Assembly (NCBI GenBank): GCA_963676845.2
Contig: CAXXKK010000006.1
Location: 127,966-191,965, forward strand
From: G963662675 sp963676845
GTDB lineage: Bacteria > Bacteroidota > Bacteroidia > Bacteroidales > Prolixibacteraceae
Length of the DNA stretch: 64,000 nt
Direction: 5' to 3'
The translations under genes were made by a program, and so were the position numbers. Below, piece by piece: positions 30,543 through 39,420 of this stretch; the first letter of the stretch is position 1; each line of letters starts with the position of its first letter. The notes under the pieces were generated by a model, which saw only the letters and a list, made by a program, of their open reading frames with translations, had not been told where the DNA came from and searched no databases.

Positions 30543-31067
30543 TTACTTATCTTCTTCCTGGTACCAACTGGCATACATTCCGTATGAATTTGCAATTCGG
30601 TGAATTTCTCCTTCAAGCAATTCAGTACTTATGCTTTTTACCTTTTTTGCAGGAATTCCGGCATAAACACTTCCAGCCTCTACAACTGTGCCTTTCGTAA
30701 CAACTGATCCGGCAGCAATGATCGTATTACTTTCAATAACTGCATCATCCAGAACAACGGCATTCATTCCAATCATCACATTGTCTTTTATAGTACAACC
30801 ATGGATAATTGCTCCGTGTGCAATAATCACATTGCTACCGATATTGGTTGGCGATTTCTGATAAGTTGCATGAATTACGGCACAGTCCTGCACGTTCGTA
30901 TTTGTGCCAATTTTTATATAATGAACATCTCCACGAAGTACTGCACTATACCAGATACTACAATCATCACCCATTTCTACATCACCAATAATTGTTGCAT
31001 TTTCTGCTAAAAAGCAATTGCTGCCTATTTTTGGGGTCTTACCCTTTAGTGTTTTTATTAAAGCCAT
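30543..31067 (-). CDS. Gamma-carbonic anhydrase family protein
   Basis: A left-handed beta-helix protein made of hexapeptide repeats (IGSNCFLAENATIIGDVEMG and onward). The zinc-ligand pattern is recognisable in CAVIHATYQ and IIAHGAIIHGC. The family includes gamma-carbonic anhydrases and the YrdA/PaaY acyltransferase-like proteins, and activity varies. ATG 31067 (MALIKTLKGKTPKIG) is the usual family start. An in-frame ATG eight codons upstream (31091) is possible. Length ~174 residues, trimeric in known members, cytoplasmic. Confidence 0.85.
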   Translation of the reverse strand: MALIKTLKGKTPKIGSNCFLAENATIIGDVEMGDDCSIWYSAVLRGDVHYIKIGTNTNVQDCAVIHATYQKSPTNIGSNVIIAHGAIIHGCTIKDNVMIGMNAVVLDDAVIESNTIIAAGSVVTKGTVVEAGSVYAGIPAKKVKSISTELLEGEIHRIANSYGMYASWYQEEDK

Positions 31068-31214
31068 TTTTGTGTTTTCTGTTAATTTCATGCAAAGATA
31101 AGAATCAATCTAAATTATAAATAGAATATGAATGAGCTTATTAATAAATGGTTATTTTTAAGATTGCTTAAGATGAGCTTATATTAAGCGAGAATAGATA
31201 AATTTTTAATTTAT

Positions 31215-31222
31215 TACTTTTG
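31215..31222 (+). promoter_or_regulatory. -7 element of korAB
   Basis: TACTTTTG matches TAnnTTTG 52 nt before the korA start in a gap between divergent genes. The -33 TTG is not evident at the right spacing. Confidence 0.5.
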
Positions 31223-31273
31223 AAGGTGCTCTAAAAAGCTAGGAGATTTAGTAAATATTAAAATATATGTCAC

Positions 31274-33112
31274 ATGAAAGACGCTAAAGTAATTGAACTT
31301 GAAGAGGTGGCCATTCGGTTTTCCGGTGACTCAGGTGATGGAATGCAGTTGACCGGATCGTTATTTTCGGATGCATCTGCTCTTTATGGAAATGATATCG
31401 CAACTTTCCCTGATTTTCCCTCAGAGATCAGGGCTCCGCAAGGAACAGTCGGAGGGGTATCAGGATTTCAGGTTCAATTTGGTAAAAAAGAAATTTCAAC
31501 TCCAGGAGATTATGCTCATGTTTTGGTTGCAATGAACCCTGCTGCAGTAAAAGCAAATGCAGCCTTTATGAATCCTGGGGGAACAATTATTTTTGATTCG
31601 GATTCATTTACAGAAAAAAACCTTGCCAAAGCAAAATTTGAAACAGAAGATCCTTTCTCAGAATGTAATCTTCTGGATTATAATAAAGTTGCTGTGCCTA
31701 TTACAAGCTTAACGAAAGAAAGCTTAAAGGATATGGGAATGGATAATAAATCAATTCTTCGTAGTAAAAATATGTTCGCGCTAGGATTGGTTTGCTGGAT
31801 GTTTGGGCGTCCATTGGATTATATTGAAGGATATTTAAAAAAGAAGTTTGCTAAGAAACCTTTGATTGTTGAAGCAAACTTGAAAGTATTGCATGGTGGT
31901 TATAACTACGGAATGAACATGCAGCACATGACTCCACAATATATTGTACACCCTGCCGCAATTGAAAAAGGAACTTACCGAAATATAAACGGGAACAATG
32001 CTACAGCCTGGGGATTCCTTGCAGCTGCTGAAAAAGCAGGATTGGAACTTTTCTGTGGTTCATATCCTATTACTCCGGCAACAGATATTTTAGTTGCTTT
32101 GGCAGCGCGTAAAGATTTGGGGGTTAAAACATTTCAGGCAGAAGATGAAATTGCCGGTATATGTACCTCTATTGGTGCGGCATTCGCAGGTGATTTAGCA
32201 ATTACCACAACATCTGGTCCTGGTTTTGCACTAAAATCGGAAGCTTTAGGACTTTCTGTTATGACTGAGCTACCATTAGTTGTTGTAAACGTTCAACGTG
32301 GAGGTCCATCAACCGGATTGCCAACAAAAACGGAGCAGTCTGACTTACTTCAAACGCTATATGGACGTAATGGAGAAAGCCCTGTTGTTATTCTTGCTGC
32401 AAGTACGCCTTCTGATTGTTTTTATTATGCATTTGTAGCTTCTAAAATTGCTTTGGAAAGAATGGTTCCTGTAGTTCTTCTTACTGACGGATTCCTCGGA
32501 AATGGTAGTGAACCATGGAGAGTACCAAGCATGAATGAACTTCCATCTATTACTCCACGAATGGCGAAAGATGCAAGTAAATTTAAAGCTTATGCCCGTG
32601 ATGAAAAGACTTTAGCCAGAGAATGGGCAATTCCTGGAATGGAAGGCTTCCAGCATCGTATTGGTGGATTGGAGAAAAACATTGAAGGAACAGTGAGCCA
32701 CGTGCCGGATAATCACCAGAAAAATACAGAATACAGGGAAGAAAAAGTTGCCCGCGTGGTGGAAATGATCCCTGATCTTGAAGTTTGTGGTGCACCTGAA
32801 GGTGATTTGCTTGTCGTTAGTTGGGGTGGTACATATGGACACACTTTAAGTGCCGTACGGGAAATGAACGAACAAGGAAAAAGTGTTAGTCTGGCTCATT
32901 TCAATTTTATTAAACCTCTTCCTGCAAACACCGAAGAAGTTTTCAGCAAGTTTAAAAAGATTATTGTTTGTGAGTTAAATATGGGACAATTTGCTTCTTA
33001 CCTGAGAGATAAAATCCCTGGATTTGAATATTATCAGGCAAATAAAGTAAAAGGATTACCATTTACAGTTGATGAATTAACTGAAAACTTTAACAAATTA
33101 TTGGAGGATTAA
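31274..33112 (+). CDS. korA: 2-oxoacid:ferredoxin oxidoreductase, alpha subunit (gamma-alpha fusion)
   Basis: A 612-residue subunit that joins the gamma domain (residues ~8-190, VAIRFSGDSGDGMQLTGSLF) to the alpha chain (YPITPATDILVALAA near 260, then GFALKSEALGLSVMTELPLV). It works with the TPP-binding beta subunit that starts 2 nt after its stop codon. This arrangement is typical of KorAB, which turns 2-oxoglutarate and CoA into succinyl-CoA, CO2 and reduced ferredoxin, or runs in reverse. Related 2-oxoacid enzymes share it, so the substrate is an inference. It fits anaerobic metabolism and low-potential electron carriers. Confidence 0.92.
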   Translation: MKDAKVIELEEVAIRFSGDSGDGMQLTGSLFSDASALYGNDIATFPDFPSEIRAPQGTVGGVSGFQVQFGKKEISTPGDYAHVLVAMNPAAVKANAAFMNPGGTIIFDSDSFTEKNLAKAKFETEDPFSECNLLDYNKVAVPITSLTKESLKDMGMDNKSILRSKNMFALGLVCWMFGRPLDYIEGYLKKKFAKKPLIVEANLKVLHGGYNYGMNMQHMTPQYIVHPAAIEKGTYRNINGNNATAWGFLAAAEKAGLELFCGSYPITPATDILVALAARKDLGVKTFQAEDEIAGICTSIGAAFAGDLAITTTSGPGFALKSEALGLSVMTELPLVVVNVQRGGPSTGLPTKTEQSDLLQTLYGRNGESPVVILAASTPSDCFYYAFVASKIALERMVPVVLLTDGFLGNGSEPWRVPSMNELPSITPRMAKDASKFKAYARDEKTLAREWAIPGMEGFQHRIGGLEKNIEGTVSHVPDNHQKNTEYREEKVARVVEMIPDLEVCGAPEGDLLVVSWGGTYGHTLSAVREMNEQGKSVSLAHFNFIKPLPANTEEVFSKFKKIIVCELNMGQFASYLRDKIPGFEYYQANKVKGLPFTVDELTENFNKLLED

Positions 33113-33114
33113 AC

Positions 33115-34191
33115 ATGTCACAATTCAATTATACAGCAAAAGATTTTAAAAGTGAAGGTGAAGTTCGTTGGTGCCCTGGATGTGGTGACTATGCCATTAT
33201 GAATGCCGTACAGCGAACAATGGCAGAGATGGATATTCCACATGAAAAATTTACTGTCATTTCAGGTATCGGTTGTTCTTCTCGTTTCCCATATTACATG
33301 AGTACTTATGGTTTTCACACGATTCATGGCCGTGCTGCGGCTATTGCTTCGGGTGTTAAATCAGCAAACCCTGATTTAAACGTTTGGGTAATTACCGGAG
33401 ATGGAGACTCAATGGCAATTGGTGGAAATCACTTTATCCACCTTGTTCGCCGTAATATAGATGTCAATTTAATCTTGTTCAATAATAAGATTTATGGTCT
33501 GACTAAAGGTCAGTATTCACCAACAACAGACAGGGGTGCTAAAACAAAAACATCACCTTTTGGTACGGTTGAAGATCCTTTTATTCCAGGTCAGTTGGTA
33601 TTGGGTTCCGGAGGAAACTTTTTTGCCCGTGCGGTTGACAGCAATGTAAAGCATACGCAATCTGTTTTAGCTGAAGCTGCAAAGCATCACGGAGCTTCAA
33701 TTGTTGAAGTATTACAAAACTGTGTGATCTTTAATGATGGGGTACATGCTCATATCGCAGATCCTAAATTCCGTGCTGAACGTCAGTTGTTCCTTGAAGA
33801 TGGAAAACCAATGATTTTCGGTCAGGAAAATGAAAAAGGATTAGTGTTTGAAAAAGGAAAACTAAAAGTTGTTACAATAGGAGAGGATGGCTATTCTGCT
33901 GACGATATCCTTGTACATGATGCAAAAGAAGTTGATCCAACAATTCATCTGGCGTTAATTCGCATGGCTCAACCTGATTTCCCAATTGCAATGGGAGTTG
34001 TTCGTGCAGTGGAGGCGCCTGTTTATGACGAAGAAATGACTGCTCAAATTGAGGAGGTTAAAAAGACCCGTAAAATCACGAATGTTGAAGAGTTGCTTCA
34101 TTCCGGAAATACCTGGGATGTTGACGAACCAAACAGTAGTGAACCAGTTCCTTTCTTCTTGAAAAAATGTCCAATGTTGAAGGAAATCTAA
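33115..34191 (+). CDS. korB: 2-oxoacid:ferredoxin oxidoreductase, beta subunit
   Basis: TPP-binding subunit. RWCPGCGDYAIMNAVQ near residue 20 carries the conserved Cys pair, GIGCSSRFPYYMSTYG follows, and the TPP/Mg motif is GDGDSMAIGGNHFIHLVRRN (~94-113) with FNNKIYGLTKGQYSPTT. The 358-residue length and the N-terminal cysteines match KorB of Bacteroidota. The gene is translationally close to korA (2-nt gap) and ends before a strong terminator. Confidence 0.93.
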   Translation: MSQFNYTAKDFKSEGEVRWCPGCGDYAIMNAVQRTMAEMDIPHEKFTVISGIGCSSRFPYYMSTYGFHTIHGRAAAIASGVKSANPDLNVWVITGDGDSMAIGGNHFIHLVRRNIDVNLILFNNKIYGLTKGQYSPTTDRGAKTKTSPFGTVEDPFIPGQLVLGSGGNFFARAVDSNVKHTQSVLAEAAKHHGASIVEVLQNCVIFNDGVHAHIADPKFRAERQLFLEDGKPMIFGQENEKGLVFEKGKLKVVTIGEDGYSADDILVHDAKEVDPTIHLALIRMAQPDFPIAMGVVRAVEAPVYDEEMTAQIEEVKKTRKITNVEELLHSGNTWDVDEPNSSEPVPFFLKKCPMLKEI

Positions 34192-34215
34192 AAAAAACAA
34201 AAATATATGTTTGAG

Positions 34216-34243
34216 AAAAGGAGGCTTTGTCCTCCTTTTTTTT
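34216..34243 (+). terminator. Terminator of korAB
   Basis: AAAAGGAGG-CTTTGT-CCTCCTTTT followed by more T. Textbook intrinsic terminator 25 nt after korB. Confidence 0.92.
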
Positions 34244-34336
34244 GTGTTTGATTGTCAGATTTTTGAATTACATGTAGATTATAGTGAATTTGGAAAATAA
34301 AGTGATCCCCAAAGAGGGGCTTTGCCCCAAACCCCA

Positions 34337-34368
34337 GTGACTTTTTTCCTTCAGTTGAAAAAAGTCAC
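34337..34368. repeat. Perfect 12-bp inverted repeat
   Basis: GTGACTTTTTTC and GAAAAAAGTCAC with an eight-base loop, followed by A9. It is embedded in the long spacer, with no gene near enough to serve as its terminator. Confidence 0.7.
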
Positions 34369-34957
34369 AAAAAAAAACCGCCGCTGAAGATAAAAAGCTA
34401 AAAATCAATTGTGTTCCGCTAAATAAAAATAACTCGTCGTTTCTCCTCGAGCAGATTTTTATTTTATACGCTGCACTCCATTGATTTTCTTAACGCTTTT
34501 TCTCTTAGGCGGAACTCAAATAGCAAGCTATATTATATATTTTTCTATTGATGTATTCTTTAAAGAGTTTCTAACGAAGAATGGAGAAATAATAAGCTAT
34601 TTGTTGATTCCTGAGGAGTTGGCCTACTTTTTATCTAAGCCTGATTCAAAACAAAACCTTAGAGAAAAGGAAAAGTTCCGAGTGTGCGAGGAAATCACTT
34701 CTTTGAACTTAGGTTTTGTGAAGAAGAAGGGTGTAGATAAAAATAAGCCTAGACTTTTTTTCCTGGTTTTTGTGTTATGACAAAAATCAGGTCCTGCCCG
34801 GAAGGGCAAAATTTCTTAAAATCACTGAATGCGAGATTTATTTCATTGGTAATAAACAAATCTGAATTTTCAATCTTAGAAAGACATCTAAATTGCGCCA
34901 TTAAGATGAATTATGAACTGATCCAGATTTTTTCTAATTTGAGCTTAAAATACACGT

Positions 34958-37939
34958 ATGACAAACCTGGATAAAATATCTCTTTTTTCAATCTACAAAT
35001 ATCAGAAGAACGACCGGGATATTTTTGAAGAATTAATGCCTAAGCGGGTAAAAGAAGTATTGCTTGTTGCTACTTTGTATGATAGTTATTCGATCGTTCG
35101 TGAAGGTTTATTTTCTGAACGTATTTTTGGTGAATTCCTTCAATTAAATCTCTATACCTATCCTCGGTTTACCAGTGTGAATTCACGGAAAGAAGCTCTT
35201 CGAATGATGAATTTCAGAAATTTTGACTTGGTTATTATCATGGTAGGTGTTGATAAAGAAATACCGATAAAAATAGCAAAGTCAGTTAATAAAGTCGATT
35301 CTGAAATCCCAATTTTACTTCTTGTAAATAATAATGGAGATCTGCCTTATTTTCAAAAAACAGCCCGGGAGTTTGACTCAATAGACCGTGTGTTTGTGTG
35401 GAATGGAAACTCCAATATTTTCCTCGCCATGGTAAAATACATAGAGGATAAAAATAATATTGAAGCGGATACTAAAAATGGTAATGTGAGAGTCGTTTTG
35501 TTAGTTGAAGATTCTATTCAATACTATTCACGTTATCTTCCTATGTTGTATACCAACATCATGACTCAAACACAAAATCTGATACAAGAAAATTCTGCGG
35601 ATGACCTTCATATGATATTAAAAATTAGGGGGCGTCCTAAAGTTATTTTGGTGAGTACATATGAAGAAGCTTTCGAGATAATCAATAATTACAAGGATTA
35701 TCTCCTGACTGTCATTTCAGATGTAAAGTTTCAGCGTGATAACATGGACGATGAAGATGCCGGAATTGAATTGCTGAAATACGTTAAGCAAAGTCTTCAG
35801 TTTCCGATACCCATTTTATTACAAAGTCATAATCCACTAAATAAAGTGAAAGCCAATGAAATAGGAGCTGTTTTTATTGATAAAAATTCAGAAAGCCTGG
35901 AGGTGGATATTCACAATTTCATCTATAGCCGCTTAGGTTTTGGAGACTTCGTTTTTAAAAATATGTCTGGCGAAAAAATAGGAGTTGCCCACAATTTTAA
36001 TGAGTTTCAGGAAACGCTAAAAACGATTTCAGAAGAAGCCCTTGAGTTTCATAGCAAAAGAAACTCTTTTTCAACCTGGTTAATGGCACGAGGGGAAATT
36101 AATATTGCCGAACGTCTTTTACCTTATAAGTTTGAGGATTTTAAAAATCCTGAGGAAATCCGTCAATTTTGCCTTGCTGTATTTGAAAACTCACGTGAAG
36201 AAAAACTTCGGGGACATATCGTCAATTTTGATCCATTTTTATTGGGCAATGAACATTACATCGTTCGCTTAGGAAATGGATCTTTAGGTGGCAAAGGAAG
36301 AGGTATATCTTTTATGTGTCACTTTATTGAAAACATTGATTTTTCAAAGATCATTTCAGAACTGAATGTACGTGTTCCATCTACTGTTATTATTGGAGCA
36401 GCTGAATTTGACCGTTTTTTGGAGCTGAATGAATTATATGATGAAGCTTATGAAAATAACAGCTATGAGTATGTGAAAACCGCTTTTCTTGAAGCTGAAC
36501 TTAGCCCTGAATTAAAAGAACGTTTAAGAGTATATGTACAAAAAACCTCAGGGCCAATAGCTGTCAGGTCTTCCGGGTTATTTGAAGATTCGCGGCTACA
36601 GCCTTTTTCTGGTGTTTATTCTACATACATTATTCCCAATAATCATACAGATGAAGATATACGCTATAAACAGCTGGAGACAGCAATAAAGTTAGTTTAT
36701 GCAAGTATATTCACCGATTCGGCAGTGTCATACTTCGATGCGGTGAATTATAAAATTGAAGAGGAGAAAATGGCTGTTGTGATTCAGCAACTTGTAGGGC
36801 ATGAGCGTAATGGTAGATATTATCCATGCATGAGTGGGGTTGCACAATCGTACAATTATTATCCGGTTTCGCATATGAAACCCAAAGATGGTTACGCTGT
36901 CGCTGCTGTAGGTTTGGGAATGTATGTTGTTGGAGGAGAAAAAGCTTACCGTTTTTGCCCTAAATATCCTACGATTAACCATAGCTCCATTAAAGATCAG
37001 GTGCGTGATTCTCAACGGGATTTCTATGCACTGGATATGTCAAAAAGTGAAATTGATCTAGCTACAAAAGGTGAAACAGCAGATATTATCAAACTACCAA
37101 TCAAAGAAGCTGAAAAAGATGGAATTCTAAATCATTGTGTGTCGGTTTATAATCCTGAGAATGATGAATTAACACCGGGGCTAAGCTTCAATGGACCAAG
37201 AGTGGTTAATTTCGACAATATTTTGAAATACAACTATCTGCCATTAGCTGAAACCCTCCAGGTGTTACTGAATTTCTTTAAGCAAGCTATGGGCTCACCC
37301 GTTGAAATTGAATATGCAATTGATTTTCAGATTGCAGAAAATGGATTGCCTACTTTTTATCTTTTACAGATTAAGCCTTTGGTTAGAGTTGAAGACAGAA
37401 AGAATATTGAAATCGGTGAGGTTTCTGAAGAACAAACATTGATGTATGCCCGAAATGGAATGGGGAATGGACTGGTAAGTGGAATCCGGGATATAATTTA
37501 TGTGCCGAGTGAAAAGTTTAATAAAATGAAAACCCCTGAAATAGCCAGGGAAATCAGTCAGTTTAATAAAAAAATGGAAATTGCAGGGAGAGATTACATT
37601 CTTGTTGGGCCCGGCAGGTGGGGATCTCGGGATCATTTTACGGGTATCCCAGTTGATTGGGCACAAATTTCCAGAGCAAAAATTATTATTGAATTAGGTT
37701 TGCCTGATTATCCATTGGAAGGATCATTAGGGTCTCATTTCTTTCATAATGTAACTTCGATGAACATTGGCTATTTCTCTATTCCACATCAATCGAAAGA
37801 TTCTCGTGTTAATTTTGAATTGCTCGATAATCAAACGATTATGGAAGAATTAAAATATGTTCGCCATATTCAATTTAAAAAAGACCTGGAAATAAGGATG
37901 GATGGACGTAGGAGAGAAGCTGTAATTAGTTGTCAGTGA
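34958..37939 (+). CDS. PEP/pyruvate-binding domain protein with two receiver-like domains
   Basis: A 993-residue cytoplasmic protein. Residues ~28-160 (EVLLVATLYDSYSIVREGLF, then FDLVIIMVGVD and IPILLLVNNNGD) and ~180-330 (VRVVLLVEDSIQYYSRYLP, then TVISDVKFQRDN and IPILLQSH) look like two response-regulator receiver folds, the second with plausible acidic residues in VEDS and an Asp in ISDVKF. From ~430 comes the ATP-grasp PEP/pyruvate-binding domain (GSLGGKGRGISFM, then PIAVRSSGLFEDS, and FYLLQIKPLVR). The phosphohistidine swivel and PEP TIM-barrel domains of PpsA/PpdK are absent. ATG 34958 is used. It stands alone after a long spacer. A signalling or regulatory phosphotransfer role is inference. 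Confidence 0.82.
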   Translation: MTNLDKISLFSIYKYQKNDRDIFEELMPKRVKEVLLVATLYDSYSIVREGLFSERIFGEFLQLNLYTYPRFTSVNSRKEALRMMNFRNFDLVIIMVGVDKEIPIKIAKSVNKVDSEIPILLLVNNNGDLPYFQKTAREFDSIDRVFVWNGNSNIFLAMVKYIEDKNNIEADTKNGNVRVVLLVEDSIQYYSRYLPMLYTNIMTQTQNLIQENSADDLHMILKIRGRPKVILVSTYEEAFEIINNYKDYLLTVISDVKFQRDNMDDEDAGIELLKYVKQSLQFPIPILLQSHNPLNKVKANEIGAVFIDKNSESLEVDIHNFIYSRLGFGDFVFKNMSGEKIGVAHNFNEFQETLKTISEEALEFHSKRNSFSTWLMARGEINIAERLLPYKFEDFKNPEEIRQFCLAVFENSREEKLRGHIVNFDPFLLGNEHYIVRLGNGSLGGKGRGISFMCHFIENIDFSKIISELNVRVPSTVIIGAAEFDRFLELNELYDEAYENNSYEYVKTAFLEAELSPELKERLRVYVQKTSGPIAVRSSGLFEDSRLQPFSGVYSTYIIPNNHTDEDIRYKQLETAIKLVYASIFTDSAVSYFDAVNYKIEEEKMAVVIQQLVGHERNGRYYPCMSGVAQSYNYYPVSHMKPKDGYAVAAVGLGMYVVGGEKAYRFCPKYPTINHSSIKDQVRDSQRDFYALDMSKSEIDLATKGETADIIKLPIKEAEKDGILNHCVSVYNPENDELTPGLSFNGPRVVNFDNILKYNYLPLAETLQVLLNFFKQAMGSPVEIEYAIDFQIAENGLPTFYLLQIKPLVRVEDRKNIEIGEVSEEQTLMYARNGMGNGLVSGIRDIIYVPSEKFNKMKTPEIAREISQFNKKMEIAGRDYILVGPGRWGSRDHFTGIPVDWAQISRAKIIIELGLPDYPLEGSLGSHFFHNVTSMNIGYFSIPHQSKDSRVNFELLDNQTIMEELKYVRHIQFKKDLEIRMDGRRREAVISCQ

Positions 37940-37973
37940 TTCATAATCAGTATTTAGTTTCAGGTTCGTAGTT

Positions 37974-38233
37974 CCTGCACTACTTATATGGCTTACTTTA
38001 GGTTTTTGGGGAATCCTGCAAAGCATTTAAGTTGTGCTGCAGTTTTTTTTTAATTTCTGCACTATGTTTTGCTTTTTCTGCATGCTTTTTTGAATCCCTG
38101 CACGGGTTTTTTAAATTTCTGCAGCTTTTATTTGCATCCTGCGGCGGTTTTTCAAATTTCTGCAGCGCAGAAAAGTAAAATTTTCACGATGGAAGGGCTA
38201 AAAACAAGCAGGGAGTCCTAAAATGATGCAAGG
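37974..38233. repeat. Phased 20/21-bp array with CTGCA cores
   Basis: Cores YCTGCA begin at 37974, 38015, 38036 (GCTGCA), 38056, 38077, 38097, 38118, 38138 (CCTGCG) and 38159. From 38015 the steps alternate 21, 20, 21, 20, so every second unit is exactly 41 bp apart, and 37974 is one more 41-bp step away with a decayed unit between. Each unit has a T-tract ~6-10 bases after the core. At 38159-38171 TCTGCAGCGCAGA forms a centre, after which inverted relatives occur near 38167, 38207 (AGCAGG) and 38227 (TGCAAGG). The layout equals that of the array at 10904-11116 with a different core. Confidence 0.85.
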
Positions 38234-38531
38234 TACTGTTATTCGGTCGCTTCACTAATATTTGCGTGGCAGCCTTGAGATATAATTTTCTCTACTATGT
38301 ATTTACTGTAAAAAGATTTTCAGATATGCATCGGGCAGATGCACTCATGAACTCATCAAATCCTACCATCATGTAAATATATCCTACAAAAATGTAAGAA
38401 AAACAAATCGATTTAAATCGTATCTTTCTGGTAGTCAATTGTTATATATTTAAGGTACATCAATTGTGAAGCAGTTGGCATAGAAATTTTGGTAATAAAG
38501 AATAGGTATTGTTTCACTAAAATTGATAATT

Positions 38532-38939
38532 ATGAAGATATGTATTCCAATTGTTGGGGGAAAAGCAGGTTTTGTAAATCTTATGGCGGATGATTTTTAC
38601 AAAGCAAATTTTTACTGTATTTACGATACGGGAATGGAGAATAATGAGATTTTCACCAAAGAAGAGTTAGTGACCCGTTTTGGTTTTGATTTTAAACAAG
38701 GTGATGAAAAAGACGCTGTAAAAGCCATCATTAGTCCAAACATCAGGCCAATGGCATTTAAAATTTTGGTTGATAATGATATAAAAGTTTTTAGGCCATT
38801 GGGTAACATGGTCGATGAAAACATTCGGTTGTTTATAAAACACGAACTTGATGAGCATGATGTATATAGTGTTGAAAGATCAAGTGGCTGTGGGTCCGGA
38901 TCATGTAGTAGTTGTTCATCAACAAGTTGTAGTGCGTAA
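38532..38939 (+). CDS. NifX/NifB-C-type protein with Cys-rich tail
   Basis: A 135-residue protein of the dinitrogenase iron-molybdenum cofactor binding fold (NifX/NifB C-domain type): MKICIPIVGGKAGFVNLMAD opens it, ISPNIRPMAFKILVDNDIKV and VFRPLGNMVDENIRLF lie mid-protein. The last 18 residues (SGCGSGSCSSCSSTSCSA) hold five Cys, which could bind a metal or cluster. ATG 38532 is preferred over TTG 38523. No nif genes are nearby, so, as for most Bacteroidota members, nitrogen fixation is not implied. The next gene follows after 29 nt. Confidence 0.8.
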   Translation: MKICIPIVGGKAGFVNLMADDFYKANFYCIYDTGMENNEIFTKEELVTRFGFDFKQGDEKDAVKAIISPNIRPMAFKILVDNDIKVFRPLGNMVDENIRLFIKHELDEHDVYSVERSSGCGSGSCSSCSSTSCSA

Positions 38940-38968
38940 TTTAATTTTAACCTTAAAAATAAAAGATA

Positions 38969-39283
38969 ATGACTATATCGGTTAGACCTCTTTCTGAGGT
39001 TAAAATGTTATTGGAAGAGTTAGGCACAGATGTATCGTTTGCCTATGATGATTTAGTTTTTATTGAACATTCAGCTTTTCTAATTCAGTTTGATGATGTG
39101 ACGCCAAGTAACTTAAAAATATTCTTTAACAAGGATTTAGCGGAATCAGATGTATTAAAAATAGAAAGTAAATTGATTGAATGTGGAACAAAGCGAAAGT
39201 TCACTATAATCAACTCCGGAAAATTTGAGCTTACCCCAAAAGAAGATACTGAAGAAATTGATATTGCCTTCTATCCAAAATAA
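38969..39283 (+). CDS. Small hypothetical protein paired with the NifX-like protein
   Basis: A 104-residue soluble protein, no signal peptide or membrane helix, with a single Cys (IECGTKRKF). It begins MTISVRPLSEVKMLLEELG and ends EEIDIAFYPK. I do not recognise a family. The gene lies 29 nt behind the NifX-like gene on the same strand, so the two are probably expressed together and it may be a partner. Codon usage looks like that of its neighbours. Confidence 0.7.
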   Translation: MTISVRPLSEVKMLLEELGTDVSFAYDDLVFIEHSAFLIQFDDVTPSNLKIFFNKDLAESDVLKIESKLIECGTKRKFTIINSGKFELTPKEDTEEIDIAFYPK

Positions 39284-39285
39284 CA

Positions 39286-39370
39286 GATATCAGAACCAGG
39301 AATCAGTAGTTTTAATATTTCCTTAAATTGATTTGACCATTTTCCTTCTTTGTTTCTTGGTTCTGATATT
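39286..39370. repeat. Inverted repeat GATATCAGAACCAGGAA / TTCTTGGTTCTGATATT
   Basis: Arms at 39286-39302 and 39354-39370 match at 15 of 17 positions around a 51-nt AT-rich centre. It directly follows the stop codon at 39283. Possibly a MITE-like or REP-like unit. No T-tract is present. Confidence 0.6.
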
Positions 39371-39420
39371 CATAGTTCTTTTTCAATTATTCTTTTGTAG
39401 TTTTAAAAGAAAAAGAATTT

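Larger units (their letters stand above)
34192..34957. other. Long gene-free spacer with inverted repeat and repeat-like text
   Basis: 766 nt. It begins with the korB terminator. GTGACTTTTTTC (34337-34348) and GAAAAAAGTCAC (34357-34368) form a perfect 12-bp inverted repeat, directly after GGGGCTTTGCCCC, itself a small palindrome (34317-34329). Weak ORFs at 34481-34780 and 34777-34974 overlap without family resemblance, and I do not call them. The block resembles dispersed intergenic repeats of this phylum (from memory, not checked). No tmRNA, RNase P or SRP signature is seen. Confidence 0.5.

Noticed and set aside
34192..34957. tmRNA, RNase P or SRP RNA gene
   Set aside because: None of the expected conserved ends or cores are present.
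34481..34974. Two overlapping small ORFs as genes
   Set aside because: No ribosome-binding site, no family likeness, unusual composition, and position inside repeat-like spacer DNA.
38532..38939. Nitrogen-fixation locus
   Set aside because: Only the NifX-type fold is present; no nifHDK, nifB or nifE/N text is nearby.
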